Shown one piece after another: positions 25,501 through 39,207 of a DNA stretch of 64,000 nucleotides. This DNA comes from Nymphaea colorata (Eukaryota; Streptophyta; Magnoliopsida; Nymphaeales; Nymphaeaceae). Position 1 is the stretch's first letter. Each line of letters starts with the position of its first letter. Below the pieces are notes generated by a model. The model was not told the origin of the DNA, did not search any database, and saw only the letters and a list, made by a program, of their open reading frames with translations. The position numbers were made by a program, and so were the translations under genes. Location: assembly GCF_008831285.2 (NCBI RefSeq), contig NC_045146.1, positions 11,728,972-11,792,971 of the forward strand. The letters run 5' to 3'.

Positions 25501-28064
25501 GTATTACATATCTGGTCATCTCACATTGTATTCGTCTTTGTTTTGTTTTGTCATTTGTGATTTGATTGCATTAAATTCTCAAAATTTTGTGACATTTTCA
25601 ACATGGATGTAACCTGCCTAAGCCAGGCCCTATGTCTGTGTTTAGCAACTGACTTGCATAACTAAGTTGTATTCCAGAATGCTGTTAAATTTTTTATTCA
25701 AAAATGAATTCTTGAACTCCCAGGGTGATTTATTAGTGTTTAGGAGTACCCGTTCCTAAGCATGTTCTTGAAGCTTTGATATCCTTCTACGCTATAGAAT
25801 GGCATGTTCATGTAAAATGTGAAATCATTAGGATCTCTATGAAAATGAGGACCTGGTGAATATTGAGGTTACAGCTCTTGGATGACAGAGGAACGGATGA
25901 AGGCTCTTGAATTTGCTGTTCCCTCTCGATGTAGTTTATGTAAAGAAGCTGAGGAAACTGTGGACCACCTGTTTTTCCCCTGCCAAGTGGACAAAGTTAA
26001 TTTGGACTAAGGTGAGTGGATGATTTGGGGTTAAATGGAGCCCAGGCCAGAATGTTAAGCAAGAGCTGATGGTGCGGGAAGAAATTCAAGGACAGGGACC
26101 TGTGGAATTGCTGGAAAAATCTCTTCCACCAATCCATCTGGTTTATCTGGAAACTGCGTAACCTGGCTAGGCATGAAAACCACAAGATTTCTAGGTGCGT
26201 TGGGGAGGAGTTTTGGATTGTTTGCCAACACCACATTCTAAAGATGCTGTGGGATAGGAGGAAGCTGTGAATGATTGAAGCATGGCTGGTGACAGGGATT
26301 AGGTGAGGGAAGTGGAGGAGCTCAGGTCCTAATACCATGAATGTGTGCGTCAGGAATGTTGAAGGTGTGTGGCCTCTACCAGGCTGAGAGGCAGAGGAAT
26401 ACCTGTTCGTATGGTTGGTGGAGCACCAACTTCAGAAGCAGTCTGTCTTTTGCTGGTGCACCGTGATGCTGCCAACATCAAGGAATGATGGGAACTGGAA
26501 CCCATTGGAAGATGAAAATAGAATTTAATGGTCCTTGTTGAGGGACTAATTTTTGTGCCTGCAGATATTCCATTTTTTGGCAATAAAAAGGTTGGGGAGG
26601 CCTGCCTCTCTCTGCAGACTGTTTTCTGGAGGTCACAGCTCATAGCTCATGATATAATTTATATGTAATGCAAATAAGTTTATAAAGTGAGAAATGCGCT
26701 TACTCTTAGTGCTGCAAGAGAACGATTTTGTGGAACCTAAGAACTAATTGTAGAAAAATGGAACTGGTAAAACTGATTTTGATAAACTCCTTTAACATAA
26801 GGCAACCTACTTGAAACTTGCAAGGAAGCATATCTGCGGCAACCAAACAATGCTTCCCCTCACTCCCTTTTCTGAGCTATTTATCCGTATTCCTTTCAAC
26901 CTTGTGCCATGCTTGAGTTCCATGTGTCTGTGGTACATAATAATTTAGTTTATGATCTGTTTGTGCTATTTTCATAAGTTTTTTTAATTTTATTTTTAAT
27001 TTTTGCTTTTGCATTTACTTAGAATTTTTGCATTAGTTGGGGCATAACATAAATTTGCCTGGCCAGGCCGAGTTCCTGTTCGCTTATACCTAAGAATGGT
27101 TGACTTGCCAATTGATGATTTGGAAGATTTACCTGCAGTTGGTAGTTGGGAAGAGATCACTTACATGAACAAGCCGGTTGAGATCCAAAAGTATGAAGGT
27201 ATCATTGGAAAATTTTCCTTCAGAATTCTCTCTCTTCCATGTTCAATTTTGTAAAAGACATGATTATTCTGTGAAAACTTCTTGGTTTATCACATGCTAT
27301 TTGATTGTGGGTTGCAGGCAGGGATCCTGTCTATTTGTCTGTGACTTGGTGTTCATTGGATAGCAATTTTTGCCGACATTTCTATTGTAACTCTACAACT
27401 CTAGGCATCTTCAGATAGTCATGCCTTTGAAGACCTTCCTTCTCTTCTCCTTTTCTCTCTATCTGTTTTAATTTTCTCTTTGGCTGTTAGGGAAGATGAA
27501 GTCAACGTGATATGTGTTTTCTGTATAGCCTGATGGATCGAACTTATACTTTTAGAGTTTTAGTTGATAGTTTCACTGGCATAAATGTGTTGCATTACTT
27601 TTAAAATATTAATTGGTGTTAATATCACCTAGATATTATGTTCTGTCTTAATGATTCTGAGTTTGGGTGAATTTTCATATACCTCTGTCATTGCAGGTGA
27701 GTACTTCTCTTTACGTGATATGGTGGACAGTCTACTGCCTGGTTTATTCTCCGGTCAAGCTTGGATTGATGATCAAGAATTAAGTTCTGAATCTGGAAAC
27801 GAATTAAGGGTAGATGATGTTGATCTAAATTTGGAGTCGGGATCAGCATCCCACTCAAAGGGGGAAGGGGGAGAAGAAATATCATCCAGAAGCTCATCAG
27901 GTAGACAGATGGGAAAGAAGGCAAAAATTGAGCTTATACGCATCCAAGGAATAGAACCCAAGTTGGATTTGCCTTTCGCTTGGGCCTATCACAATCTTAT
28001 GCATCCCGACCACTTTCTTCATGTATGCCTTTACATCTCAGGTACTGATGGGCCACAAAGCTGA
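19572..28064 (+). CDS. ATG5: Autophagy protein ATG5, eight exons
   Basis: Exons: 19572-19679, 20553-20677, 21797-21863, 22674-22763, 24287-24374, 25340-25477, 27067-27198, 27697-28064. All join at GT-AG sites in phase and give 371 residues, slightly longer than Arabidopsis ATG5. The N-terminal ubiquitin-like part includes YVWEGAIPLQIHLHESEVA, IWFDYKGLPLKW, VPLGVLFDLLC and ERPWNLTVHFRGYP. The lysine expected to be conjugated to ATG12 is Lys140 in NGNSKVIMNMSQFDQAELW. The second ubiquitin-like part contains RVPVRLYLRMV, SWEEITYMNKPVEIQ and near the end IQGIEPKLDLPFAWAYHNL with HPDHFLHVCLYI. ATG12-ATG5 with ATG16 acts as the E3-like enzyme that lipidates ATG8 on autophagosome membranes. Two serine/acid-rich stretches (about residues 203-216 and 270-315) look like variable linkers. 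Confidence 0.96.
20022..20173. repeat. Interleaved inverted repeats in ATG5 intron 1
   Basis: Two perfect inverted pairs overlap in order A-B-A'-B': CATTGAAGAAGAC at 20022-20034 with its complement at 20137-20149, and AGGCGGATTGGCTT at 20058-20071 with its complement at 20160-20173. The words TTGCTGCACGAACTTGAAG nearby also resemble TTGTTGCACGGACTTGAGG at about 19758, suggesting local duplication and rearrangement. Confidence 0.75.
25870..26640 (+). mobile_element. Decayed LINE (non-LTR retrotransposon) 3' fragment in ATG5 intron 6
   Basis: The plus strand encodes a typical zinc-binding reverse-transcriptase tail: RCSLCKEAEETVDHLFF followed by PC, then in another frame LIWTKVSG, a stop, and FGVKWSPG, then in a third frame SIWFIWKLRNLARHENH. 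These match the end of plant LINE ORF2 proteins (zf-RVT domain and the following W-x-IWKxRN region). The frame changes and stops show it is dead. Downstream of the coding remnant a non-coding tail continues to about 26640. Only the 3' end is present, as is common for LINE insertions. It is in the same orientation as ATG5. Confidence 0.85.
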
Positions 28065-29283
28065 CAAGACCACTGACAAGACCACATCCCTTTCATTGGG
28101 TTGACTGAATCAATGGAGGTGCATTCTTTTTATGGGTATCTTCTTGTTTCAATTGATCATTGTCTCTCCCCCGTCTTGTCTCTCAAGGAAACTGCATTCC
28201 CACCTTTTTCTTTCACCACGCAATGAACAAGTTCAGTTCATTTAATTGTTTGGTGGTTCTGTGCTGCTTTTTCATCTTTGAAGCTCATTTGCTGTTTACC
28301 ACGCCTTTGATTTATTAAGTAGCATAAGATCTATCAGGATGTATGATCTGGCGATTCAACTTGATTATAGCTGTAACTTGGGTAGGCCATGTTGACACTC
28401 TTCTCCTTCATTGATTTCATGGTTTTGCTCTTGTAATTGTGGAAAACTATTCTTTCTGTGGATAACGTTGTGAGAATTTTTTTTGGTTTATAAAATCAAG
28501 TTACCATCCCATGAAACTTGAGCTGATGTTGTCTCCGTATCCTGTATTTGCGGTACTGTCAGCTTCCTTGGTATCACAATGAACGGTGTTAGTGTTACAT
28601 TCCAAATGAAATGAAACCTGTGATCCTATTTGCTACTGATCCTCTTCCATAACTCAAGGTAAATTACCAACCGAGAAAAGGAAGTTGCAGTTCCATCTGA
28701 GAAAGAGGTTGCGTTCAAAGAGGAATTAATAGTTTTCGGACTTGAGGATAGTTCTTCACTTGCTTTTGAGAAGGTTTTAACAGCGAGACTATCTGGAAGT
28801 TGCAAATTTATTATGTTCTCTAGAATTTAAACAAGTGACCATGCTTGTCTTGGACACGCTTCAGGCTGGATCACCCATGAGCGTCTGGAACTATTGGTAC
28901 GGTTGCATATGGGTGCAACCACTGTAGGCAAATTAGCTATATATATATATATACAAGTAGCTACCAGATCCTTGTATATCATATTTTAATGCCAATTATC
29001 TAGGCAATTTAAGGAGATGGTAAAAATTGAATTGTAAATATAAAAGTCAAAGCTGTGTTTTTAAGAGTTTAAAATACCCTTCAAAAGGCATGAAAGGAAG
29101 AGAGGAAAAAAAAGAAGAAAACCAAATGGATTTCTTTAGAAGAAATTTCTGCTCTTTTAAAGGGTATTTAGGACTCTTGTTTTTTTATTTATTTATAATT
29201 TAATGTTGACCAACTGATTTTATCGGAGTCTGGTGCTTATTATTTCTATCTAGTTTATGAGGATCCAGCAGCTATCTATTTTC

Positions 29284-29412
<129 letters not shown>

Positions 29413-32400
29413 TTTTCTTGGTCTCGTTAAAAATTGATGTTTATTATATTCGTTATGTTTACTCAGATTCACGTGAACCGCTACGTTGTATGAGCCAAAT
29501 ACAGGTTTAGCCGCTAGTAATCTGCCTCTGATTCTTCTCTACAAATTTCTAAACAGTAATTTTGTGTTTTTCTTTTTCAAGTTAATCTTCTGGTTACGCC
29601 TTGGGCATCAGAGTAGGAGGCATCACAAGGTTAAACTTTTTCTTCTATCGTCTTAAATTCACTTCTCTTGCAGGAAAGATAATTGAGGACGAGGAGGTGC
29701 AGATGGATTGGATGCAGGATTGAGGTTTTTCGAGTCCTGAATGTGGTTGAATCGATTGAGATCCAACTCATATATTTAATCCTGAATCCGATTCAACCCA
29801 GGATCTTTAGCAGAAAGCAGATGGCAGAAAACTAAGAAAGGGCAGGGAAGAACATGCCAAGAGCAAGGGTCCCATTGCTTTCTCAAAGCATAATATCTCG
29901 AGATTCAAATGCTTCCACATGTCTCCATTGTTGATCTTCCACTTGATGACCCGGATAAGACCTGCAACTCCATCTATGACTAATTCACGTGGAGGGCCAC
30001 GTTTTATAATTTAGCAAAGGAATCAATTTGTCGAGATAGGCCACCAAGCTTAGTGCTGTAGAAAAATGCCAAAAGACACCCTAGCATGTTGATGGAGTTC
30101 AATTTCTCTGAAACAGAGAAAATTGTTCGTCCAGAAAATCAGAGAGAAAATATCATGTCATGGTCAGTTTCTTCTTGGATCTTTCACATGGAACCTTGTG
30201 TGAGATAATACCGGCAGAGTTGCAAAGGATTTAAGGCGGCTGGGCACATTACAGGTCCCGTCAGAATCGCATTCAGGATAACATAACAGGAAATGATAAA
30301 AACACGTGAACCAGATCCGACCCATTTCCAGCGCAGGACTGTAGCAGTTAAACCCGACCAAGTAGAACCCACACTTAATGCCCATGTTTGCATAAGAAAG
30401 AAATTTCTTGTCATAGAGATTCACAAGTGTACTTGCGAGAGCCATTTATACCATCCAATAATAGGGTAAAAGGAAGCCTTATGATAATCAGAAATAGGAG
30501 AGTCATTTTAGTTGAGTCTTACATTATTCAAGAAGCAGAAAGTGGATAATGGTATTGAATTGTTTGTAGAACGATGTGAAAAAACAAGAGATATTGACAT
30601 ATAGATATGCAAAGTAACAAGGAAAGCCTAAAGCATAGTTAGCACATAATATGCTTGTTTTAAGTAAGATTGCCGAGTATGAAAAAAAGAAGAAAAATTG
30701 AAATTGCTCTGCCGCTTCCGTTTCCTTCTTCCTAGAATCTGTCGATTCAAATCGAATTTGTGGCAAAGTAATTCGATTTCTTGGTCAATTCAAAAGTGCC
30801 ATGTCTCCTTTTTTTAAATATTTTTAATATTCGAAGAAATTTCTTATCTTTCATTATTTATAAACATTTTTAACGCGCACTCTCTTGGGCGTACTCTGCT
30901 ATGGTTTGGCCCAAAACCCAACTTGCCAATTCAAAAGGAAGTCCATATTAGTGTATCTTTTTCACATAAATCATATTAGACATTACTAGTAAATAGTCGA
31001 AAAAGAGGGAGGTGAACATTTTGGCATGCCGATGAATACATGCACCATTAATGTTGTTATAAACGTAAAATGAAGCTAAAAGATAAGTCTGTTGAAACTT
31101 GCTCCGCTCAACAGGAGAAGCCTAGGTTTTGCATAATTTGATTATCCAGCTGCTTGTGTTCATCTGTTCAGTGAGGGGACATGGAAACTATGTCCCCGCA
31201 ACCATACACATGATACTTCCAAGCCAATGGCAGACAATCGTTCAAGACAATTCAGAAGACAGAGGCATGCATAGGGACAATACTGGTTGTGAGATCGGGA
31301 AACCGTTTATAAGGAAGACTCGTCATTTTCAATTCCTGATATATCTCTAATTGAATTTTTCAAAACACATTTACAAGTGTTGGCAATAATCTGAAAGGAG
31401 AAAAAAAGACAGCTAAAGTTTTAAAATAAAATAAAAGGCACATATTGCTTTCATTGTCAGTTAATGGGCCCTAGAGTTTCCTTCTATTCATTCTGGTCTG
31501 AGAAGAATCCGAATTACCGTTTTAACCCGCTATGAAACATCACCAGTTTTGCGACCAGAAAACGAATATTTAAGTTGATAGAAATGTACAGTCGATTGGA
31601 TACTATAAGAAAAACTTCTCAAAATTTCGCGTGTTTCACCGTGCAAGTTCCAACTTAGTGTTTACCAATCTTGTGTGTGTGTGTGTGTGTTTTTTTTTTC
31701 CATCTTGGTTCTATGCATTGTGGTGGGTGTTGCGCTTTTTCTCCAATAATTTTTGAACATTATTGGTGTCATTTGTGTTTGATTGCTAATAAACCATGTA
31801 TGCTTAATATGATCCAATCAGATAACTCTATTAGCAATGCAACAAGTCCCCCTTCAGTTAATTGCAGGTTCAAGCAGTATGCTCCTTGAATCATTGGTGT
31901 AGGAATAAACCTCTTATTTTCAAAAGAATATTTTGTGATGTTTAATGCTTATGTTCATAAAGAGAATTGCTTCTGTGATCTTCCATTCAATCCCTCAACT
32001 ATGCTACGTGACAAAAAATGCACCGAATCCCACCCATAGGGACATGTCAAAAGTGTCGATGTCAAAGAAGAAAAGATTGGAAACCATGATTCCAGGTCCC
32101 ACGGCTGGTCATAATTTTTTTCCTCATCGATTGCCAATAGTTCCTGACGCAACTACGAGGAGAAAAACATTATTATGTCAAATCAACAAGCATTCTAAGC
32201 ACCTAGACAGACAACATCATAGAACTTCATAGTTGAAGGAAGTTATGAGTTCAATATTTGGGGAATTTGTGAGTTCAATACTTGAGAAACATCTTATTTT
32301 GAAATAGTTTTACGGTGTATATCTGTAGATTCGAGGTGAACTAAGATTTTTTGGAACATAGATTTCAAAATTTCAGTTCCTTGATTTCTAATAAGGATTG

Positions 32401-32492
32401 AAATCCTCTGTTTATATACTGAAGTATGTGGGCATGAAGCTAGACCCTCTCCTTCCCGCTTGCATTTGAGTTCGACCAATTTGAGAGGAATA

Positions 32493-32538
32493 TTGAAGAC
32501 CATAAATCTCTGGGGTTGAAGACCATAAATCTCTGGGA
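32493..32538. repeat. 23-bp tandem duplication
   Basis: Two near-identical adjacent copies of a unit containing TTGAAGACCATAAATCTC, at 32493 and 32516. Confidence 0.85.
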
Positions 32539-33488
32539 TTCACAGTTTGTTGGAACCAGGAACCTATTCAATGTAATCAAATTGGTGAACATCTACGACT
32601 TCTTTGTTCACCCGCCATTGATTAAATGAAATTCTTGGAGCCGAGAATATAAAGTTGCTTGTGTGGTTTCAAGCTTGAACTTCAGAGACATGACCAACTT
32701 TGTTCACAGAAAAAGAAGCTAGATTTATCTAAAGATGGCTCCATATTTTACTTGTTTAATCCATTAAGAAAGAAGAAAAAGGCACTAGCTCGAGCCCTTA
32801 ACCGCTCCGATTATACAGTGACAAATCACTACAGAAATTGTTTAGGAGTGTCTTGTTGTGGACTAATTGGAAAAGGTGCTTCGTTTTTTAATATTCTACA
32901 CAAACACCGAACCCAACTGCTTTCTTGTTCTTTTCCATATTACCACCAACTGATGAGCAAAAGATCATTAGTCTATACTTGATCTTTTTTCTCTGTGAAA
33001 CTGATCCTCTATAAGAGAGAGAGAGATCGATCTTAGTGTCACGGATGCTAAGGACACTAATCATGGTCAAGCGAAGGACATGATGGGCTTACGTCAGAGG
33101 TGCAGTGTGAGAACGAATTTGTTAATAATTAGTGAGAGTAATTTAACTTCAAGCTCAATTTTGAACGTCATCTTGGTCCAAGTCAAGTTCAGGACGAAGT
33201 GCAGAACTGGTCCTTGTAAGGTGTACTTGCTTTGAATCATTTAAATCAAAATTATCAATTCTTGATGCATGTGGGTCCGCAGCATCACCAACTGCAACTT
33301 AATCAATTTGGAGATGGCATTTATGAAAAGCTGTAAGAAAGGAGTTGGTTACCTGACTGAACCATATTCATTTTTGTTCAGTCTATATACGACCAGCATC
33401 TGTACAGAAAATTATTAAACCAGGTCAGATATAGATGACCTGATATGATATGGACGTAATGACTTGATATGGACGTGGCTGTGTTCTT

Positions 33489-33491
<3 letters not shown>

Positions 33492-33583
<92 letters not shown>
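33492..33583. repeat. (TA)n microsatellite, about 46 units
   Basis: A second uninterrupted TA run about 92 bases long. The flanks contain further short AT-rich words (CACTATATATA). Confidence 0.97.
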
Positions 33584-33585
<2 letters not shown>

Positions 33586-36500
33586 ACTTCACTATATATA
33601 ATTAAAAGAAAGGAAAGAAAAAGAAAATTCTAGCAACTAATAGCCAAAAAAGCCTGCTTTAAGTGTCAACTTGTGTTTACATGCACCTTGTGTACATGTG
33701 TATGTCATGCATGCATGTGCGCGCGTGCATGTAAGTGCATGTAAGAGAGAGAGAGAGAGATGTGGTTTTTCTTAATTTCTTTTCAAGAACTGCAGATGGT
33801 AGAGCATGAGGGCTCATTTTGCAAAGTGGGGATCAATATCAAAAGCAATGTATAGGCTAAGAAAAGCAACCAAAGTCCCCTCTAAGCTAGGAAGTAGCCC
33901 ACAATTATATTGTATAACTATTTGCTTCAAACCCCAGTTTCAATCTTACTTTATGGCGAATAATCAACCAACAAAAGTGGCATCTGTAAAACACGGTGCC
34001 GCTTTTTAGACTACCATACACCTTTTCATATTGCAAGCGTGAACTCGAAAGACCACTTTCAATCACTTTTCACGACCTGCAAAAATCTTTGTAGACATTG
34101 AAAGGGAGAAAAAGGGAGAAACACCAATGCACAACTATCAAAAGTCTTTGTCAAGCTAGAGGGGCGACCTACAATGATATGCTCCTTATAAGTCATCTCA
34201 TGGTAGCATAGAGTTACCTTTCTAGAAAAAATGTCACATGTCAAGTTCATGTATAAAATATTGTATCTTGTTAAAACTGCTGATTGATGTGCATGTGACA
34301 TTGTCACCCCCACCCTGCAAGTAGGAACTCGATTTATGATGTGTCCTTTGTCTCCAATAAAGAAAACTGTGGGTGTACCCATGCTCTAGGGGTTGGCTTA
34401 CTTTGTCCCTTCCACAATTATTTAACAGCGGAAATGGCAGAAGTATCGAGACTATATTCACAGCAGATACCAACATCTCGAAGTTGCAGAAAAGAAAGTG
34501 ATTCGAGACGACTTGAATTTTGAGTCGCTGGCATTCTTTTTTGGCTTCAATGGAACGCCACGCAGTGATCTTGGGAGAGTTCCCCTTGATAGTTAGGATT
34601 GAGAAGAATTGAATTTGTATTAGCAAGTTGGATTTGAGGTTCTCAACCTAGTTGCTCTCTCTTGCTCAGTGTTATAAAAAATCGGTTCTGCAATTAACTG
34701 TTAGCGATTTCTTTCTTTCCTTAATAGTTATCATTATTGCAACCTAAAATCTGGTCAGGTTAAATCAAGTGGGAATAACGTGCTTCGCTTTTTCTTGGGA
34801 AGCAAATAAATTCTTTTCACTTCCAACGAGAAGATTAGAACTGTAAAAAGAAGCAGCATTTTTCAATCTGAGAAATCCTGCGTATTAAAAATTTGAAAAA
34901 ACACGAGGTTCATTTAAGGGAACCCTGTGAAAATCTTGTAAGAATTCAATGTACTTCTATTATTAATACCTGTGGGAATTGATTGCAATAACCATTCCAA
35001 ACTTAAAGCTCACTGTAGTCGGACTGACAAGCCTTTGATCTCCCAAAAAGCTGAAGAACTCTGAGTCATCTTCTCTCTTCAATGAATAGCATACATCTGG
35101 AGTTTTTGGGTGAAGACAGAAAGCTCTGCGTTATGAAGTGCCCCACTACCACCAACGTCTCCCATGTTCCTTTCGATTGAAATGAGAAAAAGGAACGAGC
35201 ATTTTCTCATGTTCAGTTGCCTAGAATTTCATGAGTGCGTTCTTTGTCAAAAATGGGTAAAATTCAATGCTGGGTAGTTCGCTTCAATCTATCCTTTCTC
35301 AGACAACAAAAAAAAAAAAAAAAGATTCCCTTCCACATGAAAAAAGGCACTAGATCTATAACCGACGGCGAAGAAATGGCCGTCCGGCGAAGTGTATGCT
35401 ATTTCATTGAAATTTTAGGCACCATTCCTTCAAGCTACAGTGACCCAAAAATGTTGGAAGCTGGTGGGAAAATCCTAATTTTCAAAACAACTTTTGGAAC
35501 ATCGAGAGACGAGAGCGATGGAGAAGAGAAATTATAGATGGTAGGTGAGAGACTAAAGATTCTGATTTATGCCGGCCTCTTTTATTTCAAAAACAGATCT
35601 CATGTAAGAAAAAAGCGAAGTTTTAATTTCTCCTCCCAGCCTGTAAAAAAGAAGATTTGATAATCTGTCACCTTTCAAACCCGATATTAAATTCTCACAG
35701 TCGGTTGTTCTCATCCAACCGCCCAATGGTTGGACGGCACGAGGCGGGTTTCTAAAGAATCACATCATCATTAGTGCTCTTAATGGTTACTGTCTACTAT
35801 TAAAAAAAAAAAAAAGAAAGGCGGCGATCATAAGTCAGTTTTATTAGGTGAAATTCAGCATTCTTTTTTCGGAGTCCCAACATCCTTTCCATCCGAATGC
35901 CTTTTTCTCTTCTTTTCGTTTCATGTTTATACTTAATTTGGTTTCTCTTTAACAACCCAGCTCTCTCCTACATTGGGTTCGGCCCTTGGGCTTTTAATCC
36001 GATGAATCCCAAACTACTCCTTCACAACTTGGGTTTTAACCCCAAAAAAACTAAGAACTAGACAACCAGTTACCATAAACCATATTTAAGGTTCTTCGCA
36101 ATCTTAGATAAGAGATTAAATTTTCCAAATGAGAGGTTACATCTACAAGACGATGTGCCATTTTCTTTAAAAACATTTTAGCATAACAACAAAGAGTGAA
36201 CTGACAACTATGCCGACTGCAAGAGAACAGAACACATTTCCTCTTTCTCATGGGCAGTAGAATTCTTTAATGCTCGTCCAAGTGTGGCATAAACAAGACC
36301 CAAAAGCACTAGATCTCTTCCTTGGAATGGCTTTGATTCCAGAAATTTCAGCCTTTGAACAATTTGTACGAAACGCAGCAGTTAAGTACGTAAGTGGCTG
36401 GACCCATGACAAATAAGAAGCAAAACTTTTCTTTTTGGTTTGCTTTTTAATTGCTTGCCCATTTGAATGATTTCACCGTGAGAAAATGAATCGTATCGTT

Positions 36501-38627
36501 GAAAAGTACCAAAAATTTTCTTACCGTGCGGAAAACGATCACATGCAACTGTATTCTACTCTTAATATGAAAATATGCGCAGGAACACTTCTGACATCTC
36601 AACCTCTTTAGGCATGTACATGTGACATACATGGTTGGTGAAATTAATCTTACAGGATGACGTATATAGAGCTTTTGATGTACATAAGATTGGTTTGCTC
36701 TTATGCAATTATTCGACAAGAGCTGACTTTGTGGATCATGGCTTCTTTTATAATTTCTAGTGACAAAATTTTGTACATTTTATGACCACAATCGTGTCCA
36801 TATATGATATCATCATCAAATCAACTGCCTAAACCACAGCTTCAAGGTTAAATTTTGAAGAAAGCAACGAGGGTAGCGGTAAAAATATTTGTGGGTAAAG
36901 TAAATGAATCCCAACTACTGGTTGGAAATTTCTGAGAGACAACAAAGAAAGCCAACTGGAACTGTACAGTACAGAAATGTCACTGCAGTTAAAAATTTAT
37001 CAAAATGTCAGTTACCATTTCAATAAAAAAGGACCAGAACGACCAACGCACTGCGGAAAATTAAAAGGGAAATTGCTTCAACTATTCATGGACAAGACTC
37101 TACAGCTGAGTTGAGGCTCATAAGAAAACTTAAAATGTTCTTCCCGTTCTTTGGTCAAGTACTGGAACAGCATTAACTGAAAAAAAAAAAGTGGGCTTTT
37201 CTCTTTTTTGACCCCTTCCTCAATGATGACAAACATTCCCCTTTAGCTTTAGCACAGTTGCAGAGTGAGGGAATCTCTCAAAAACTACTAGCAAAGCAGC
37301 GTAGGGGTGTTTATGTGTAAGCCAAAAGGTAAGGCAGCCGTTTTTGGAAAACGAGGAACCGAGGGCCCGTTCCAAGGAGGAGGTTTAGCTGTTTAATGGT
37401 TCAAAAGATATGAGCACAGATGGTTAGGGTCGATGGACTTGGCAAAGGATCACGGGCAGCTCTTGTCCGGTCTGGGCTCGTTTAGCTGAGAAGCTAGGCC
37501 AAGTTTGGCCTGTGTAGACACGCCACGGGTTGAGCTCGTGTTGGTTCGTTCGCGAAAGCCCCTGTTTAGTGTTTTTATTAAACATGTTTAGGCATAAGAT
37601 TAAAAGTTTGACGCAGAGGGGTTTAAGTTTGTAGATAGGCTTTTGTGAGCCGGTCAATTTGTTTTTCAATTAGGAGCCGATCACCGACGAGGCTGATCGA
37701 ATCCGAGCAGGGCTAGGTATTGGGAAACATTATGATTGATTACTAGGGAAAAGAAGATGTCAAACCTGTGGGACCCAACTTGTCCTCAAACTGGCTGACT
37801 TTTGTGGGGCTTTTTTTTTTTTGGAACAAAAAAAAAAAAAAAAACAATTGTGCATAGATACTAAGTATTCTAGATACTTATTTAAGACAGATGGAAAGTA
37901 GACAAAATTGAGCCTTGACCGGATTCGTTTGAGTGGGCATGGGCCTGGTTCTTTCCATTATGACCATCATGCCTTCCATGTTTTAAACATTTCCCCAGTC
38001 CTGTTCCCCGCCTTCGCCTGAAATTCAGCAAGAACTCCATCTCCTTTATTTGACTGAGGGGTTGGATTTAAACCTTGGAGTTGAAAGACATCGAAAGTTC
38101 GATACCTGAAATTGCCGGCCGAAACCGGTAAGCATCCACCTACCAAAGAGAAAAAATGGTGATCAGTTTGCAGTATTCTAATTATTTTGTTAGCAATGAT
38201 CCTAGTTTATGTTGCACGCTATTTTTATAATTTCCACCGTCAGTTGTTTCTCCACCACCCAACAATTACAAAATCAGTTTGATACGATAGCTTGCAGTAT
38301 GGTATATCAAGAACCATAAAACTGTAAGATCCTGTAACTTGGTTCTCGCAAAAAAAATTTGCAGTCTGCTAATGCACTTTCTTTATTATAAATCGACATT
38401 CGTGCGACGAACTCGTTCTCTCCCAATATTTTCTGCCGCACTGTTCTTCTTCTGAAAAGAAAAGAGATGTTCGTGTTCCAATAAGCAAACAGGAAAACCT
38501 TGTCCTAATGGGAGATGGCGAGGGCAGTAGAGTCCAAAGGTTCAAAGGTGGGGGGCGTTGGGGGGTGGTGGGAGTTCAGCGAGGTGGTGGTTCGAGATTA
38601 TGAAGACAAGATGTCTCCGACAGGAAG

Positions 38628-38650
38628 GAGAGAGAGAGAGAGAGAGAGAG
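38628..38650. repeat. (GA)n microsatellite in probable PRAF-type leader/promoter
   Basis: About 11 GA units, some 540 bases upstream of the PRAF-type start codon, paired with a CT run further downstream at 38929-38964. Confidence 0.9.
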
Positions 38651-38927
38651 GGTGGTGGGCTTGTGGGTGTGACGTATGCATAGGGGCAGCTACTTCAAGA
38701 GCAGCGTTGGACTGCCTCTCCTCTCTTCTCGTCTTTCTCCTCCTGGCCAGCTTCAATGGCGAGGACAATCCATGTGCACCACACGTGCAGCGCAACCTTT
38801 TCTCCGTGTTGCTCGAAGTCCTTTAAAACCTCCCACTCGCTGAAGCACACTGTTCCAAGAGAACAGTAGAAAGCTATGGAGTTGTGACAACTACGGGATT
38901 CTGAAGCCAGTAGGATTCTAAGGCCTG

Positions 38928-38928
<1 letters not shown>

Positions 38929-38964
<36 letters not shown>
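38929..38964. repeat. (CT)n microsatellite in probable PRAF-type leader
   Basis: About 18 CT units starting some 265 bases upstream of the start codon. CT-rich leaders are common in plant genes. Together with the GA run at 38628-38650 it could form a long-range hairpin in a transcript that includes both. Confidence 0.9.
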
Positions 38965-38968
<4 letters not shown>

Positions 38969-39180
38969 TCTGTTAGCTTAGAGTGGTTCACCACGTGCAA
39001 ACCACATTTCTGCAAATCTCTTTTCTCTGAACCTACACCACACAGTGAACCTCTGCCTTTGTGCACGATGGAAGTTTCCTGTGTGGGAAGCAATCGCCAT
39101 CCGTTGTGGTATGTGTCGGCTTGAGGGCGGAGGATAAAGGATTAAAAAATAAGGAGAGGGAGAGAGGAAGGAACAGTGGA

Positions 39181-39207
39181 ATGAGGGGAGCAGATGGGTG
39201 GCAGTGA
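39181..39207 (+). promoter_or_regulatory. Upstream open frame overlapping the PRAF-type start codon
   Basis: An ATG at 39181 opens an eight-codon frame that ends at TGA 39205-39207, in a different frame from and spanning the main ATG at 39194. Ribosomes starting at the first ATG would read past the main start, so this could lower translation if the transcript leader includes it. Confidence 0.5.

Noticed and set aside
28663-28830. A 55-codon open stretch downstream of ATG5 with plausible amino-acid composition
   Set aside because: It begins right after a stop, has no in-frame ATG before its last few codons, has no recognised motif, and ATG5 already ends normally at 28064. It could be an exon but nothing supports it.
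30164-30445. A 93-codon minus-strand frame with several cysteines
   Set aside because: No family resemblance, no splice partner, and an alternative frame overlaps it; consistent with chance.
38515-38826. A 103-codon frame just upstream of the PRAF-type gene
   Set aside because: It contains the GA microsatellite and has no match to PRAF N-termini; the family start [18 protein letters not shown] at 39194 is clear. This is probably leader or promoter DNA.
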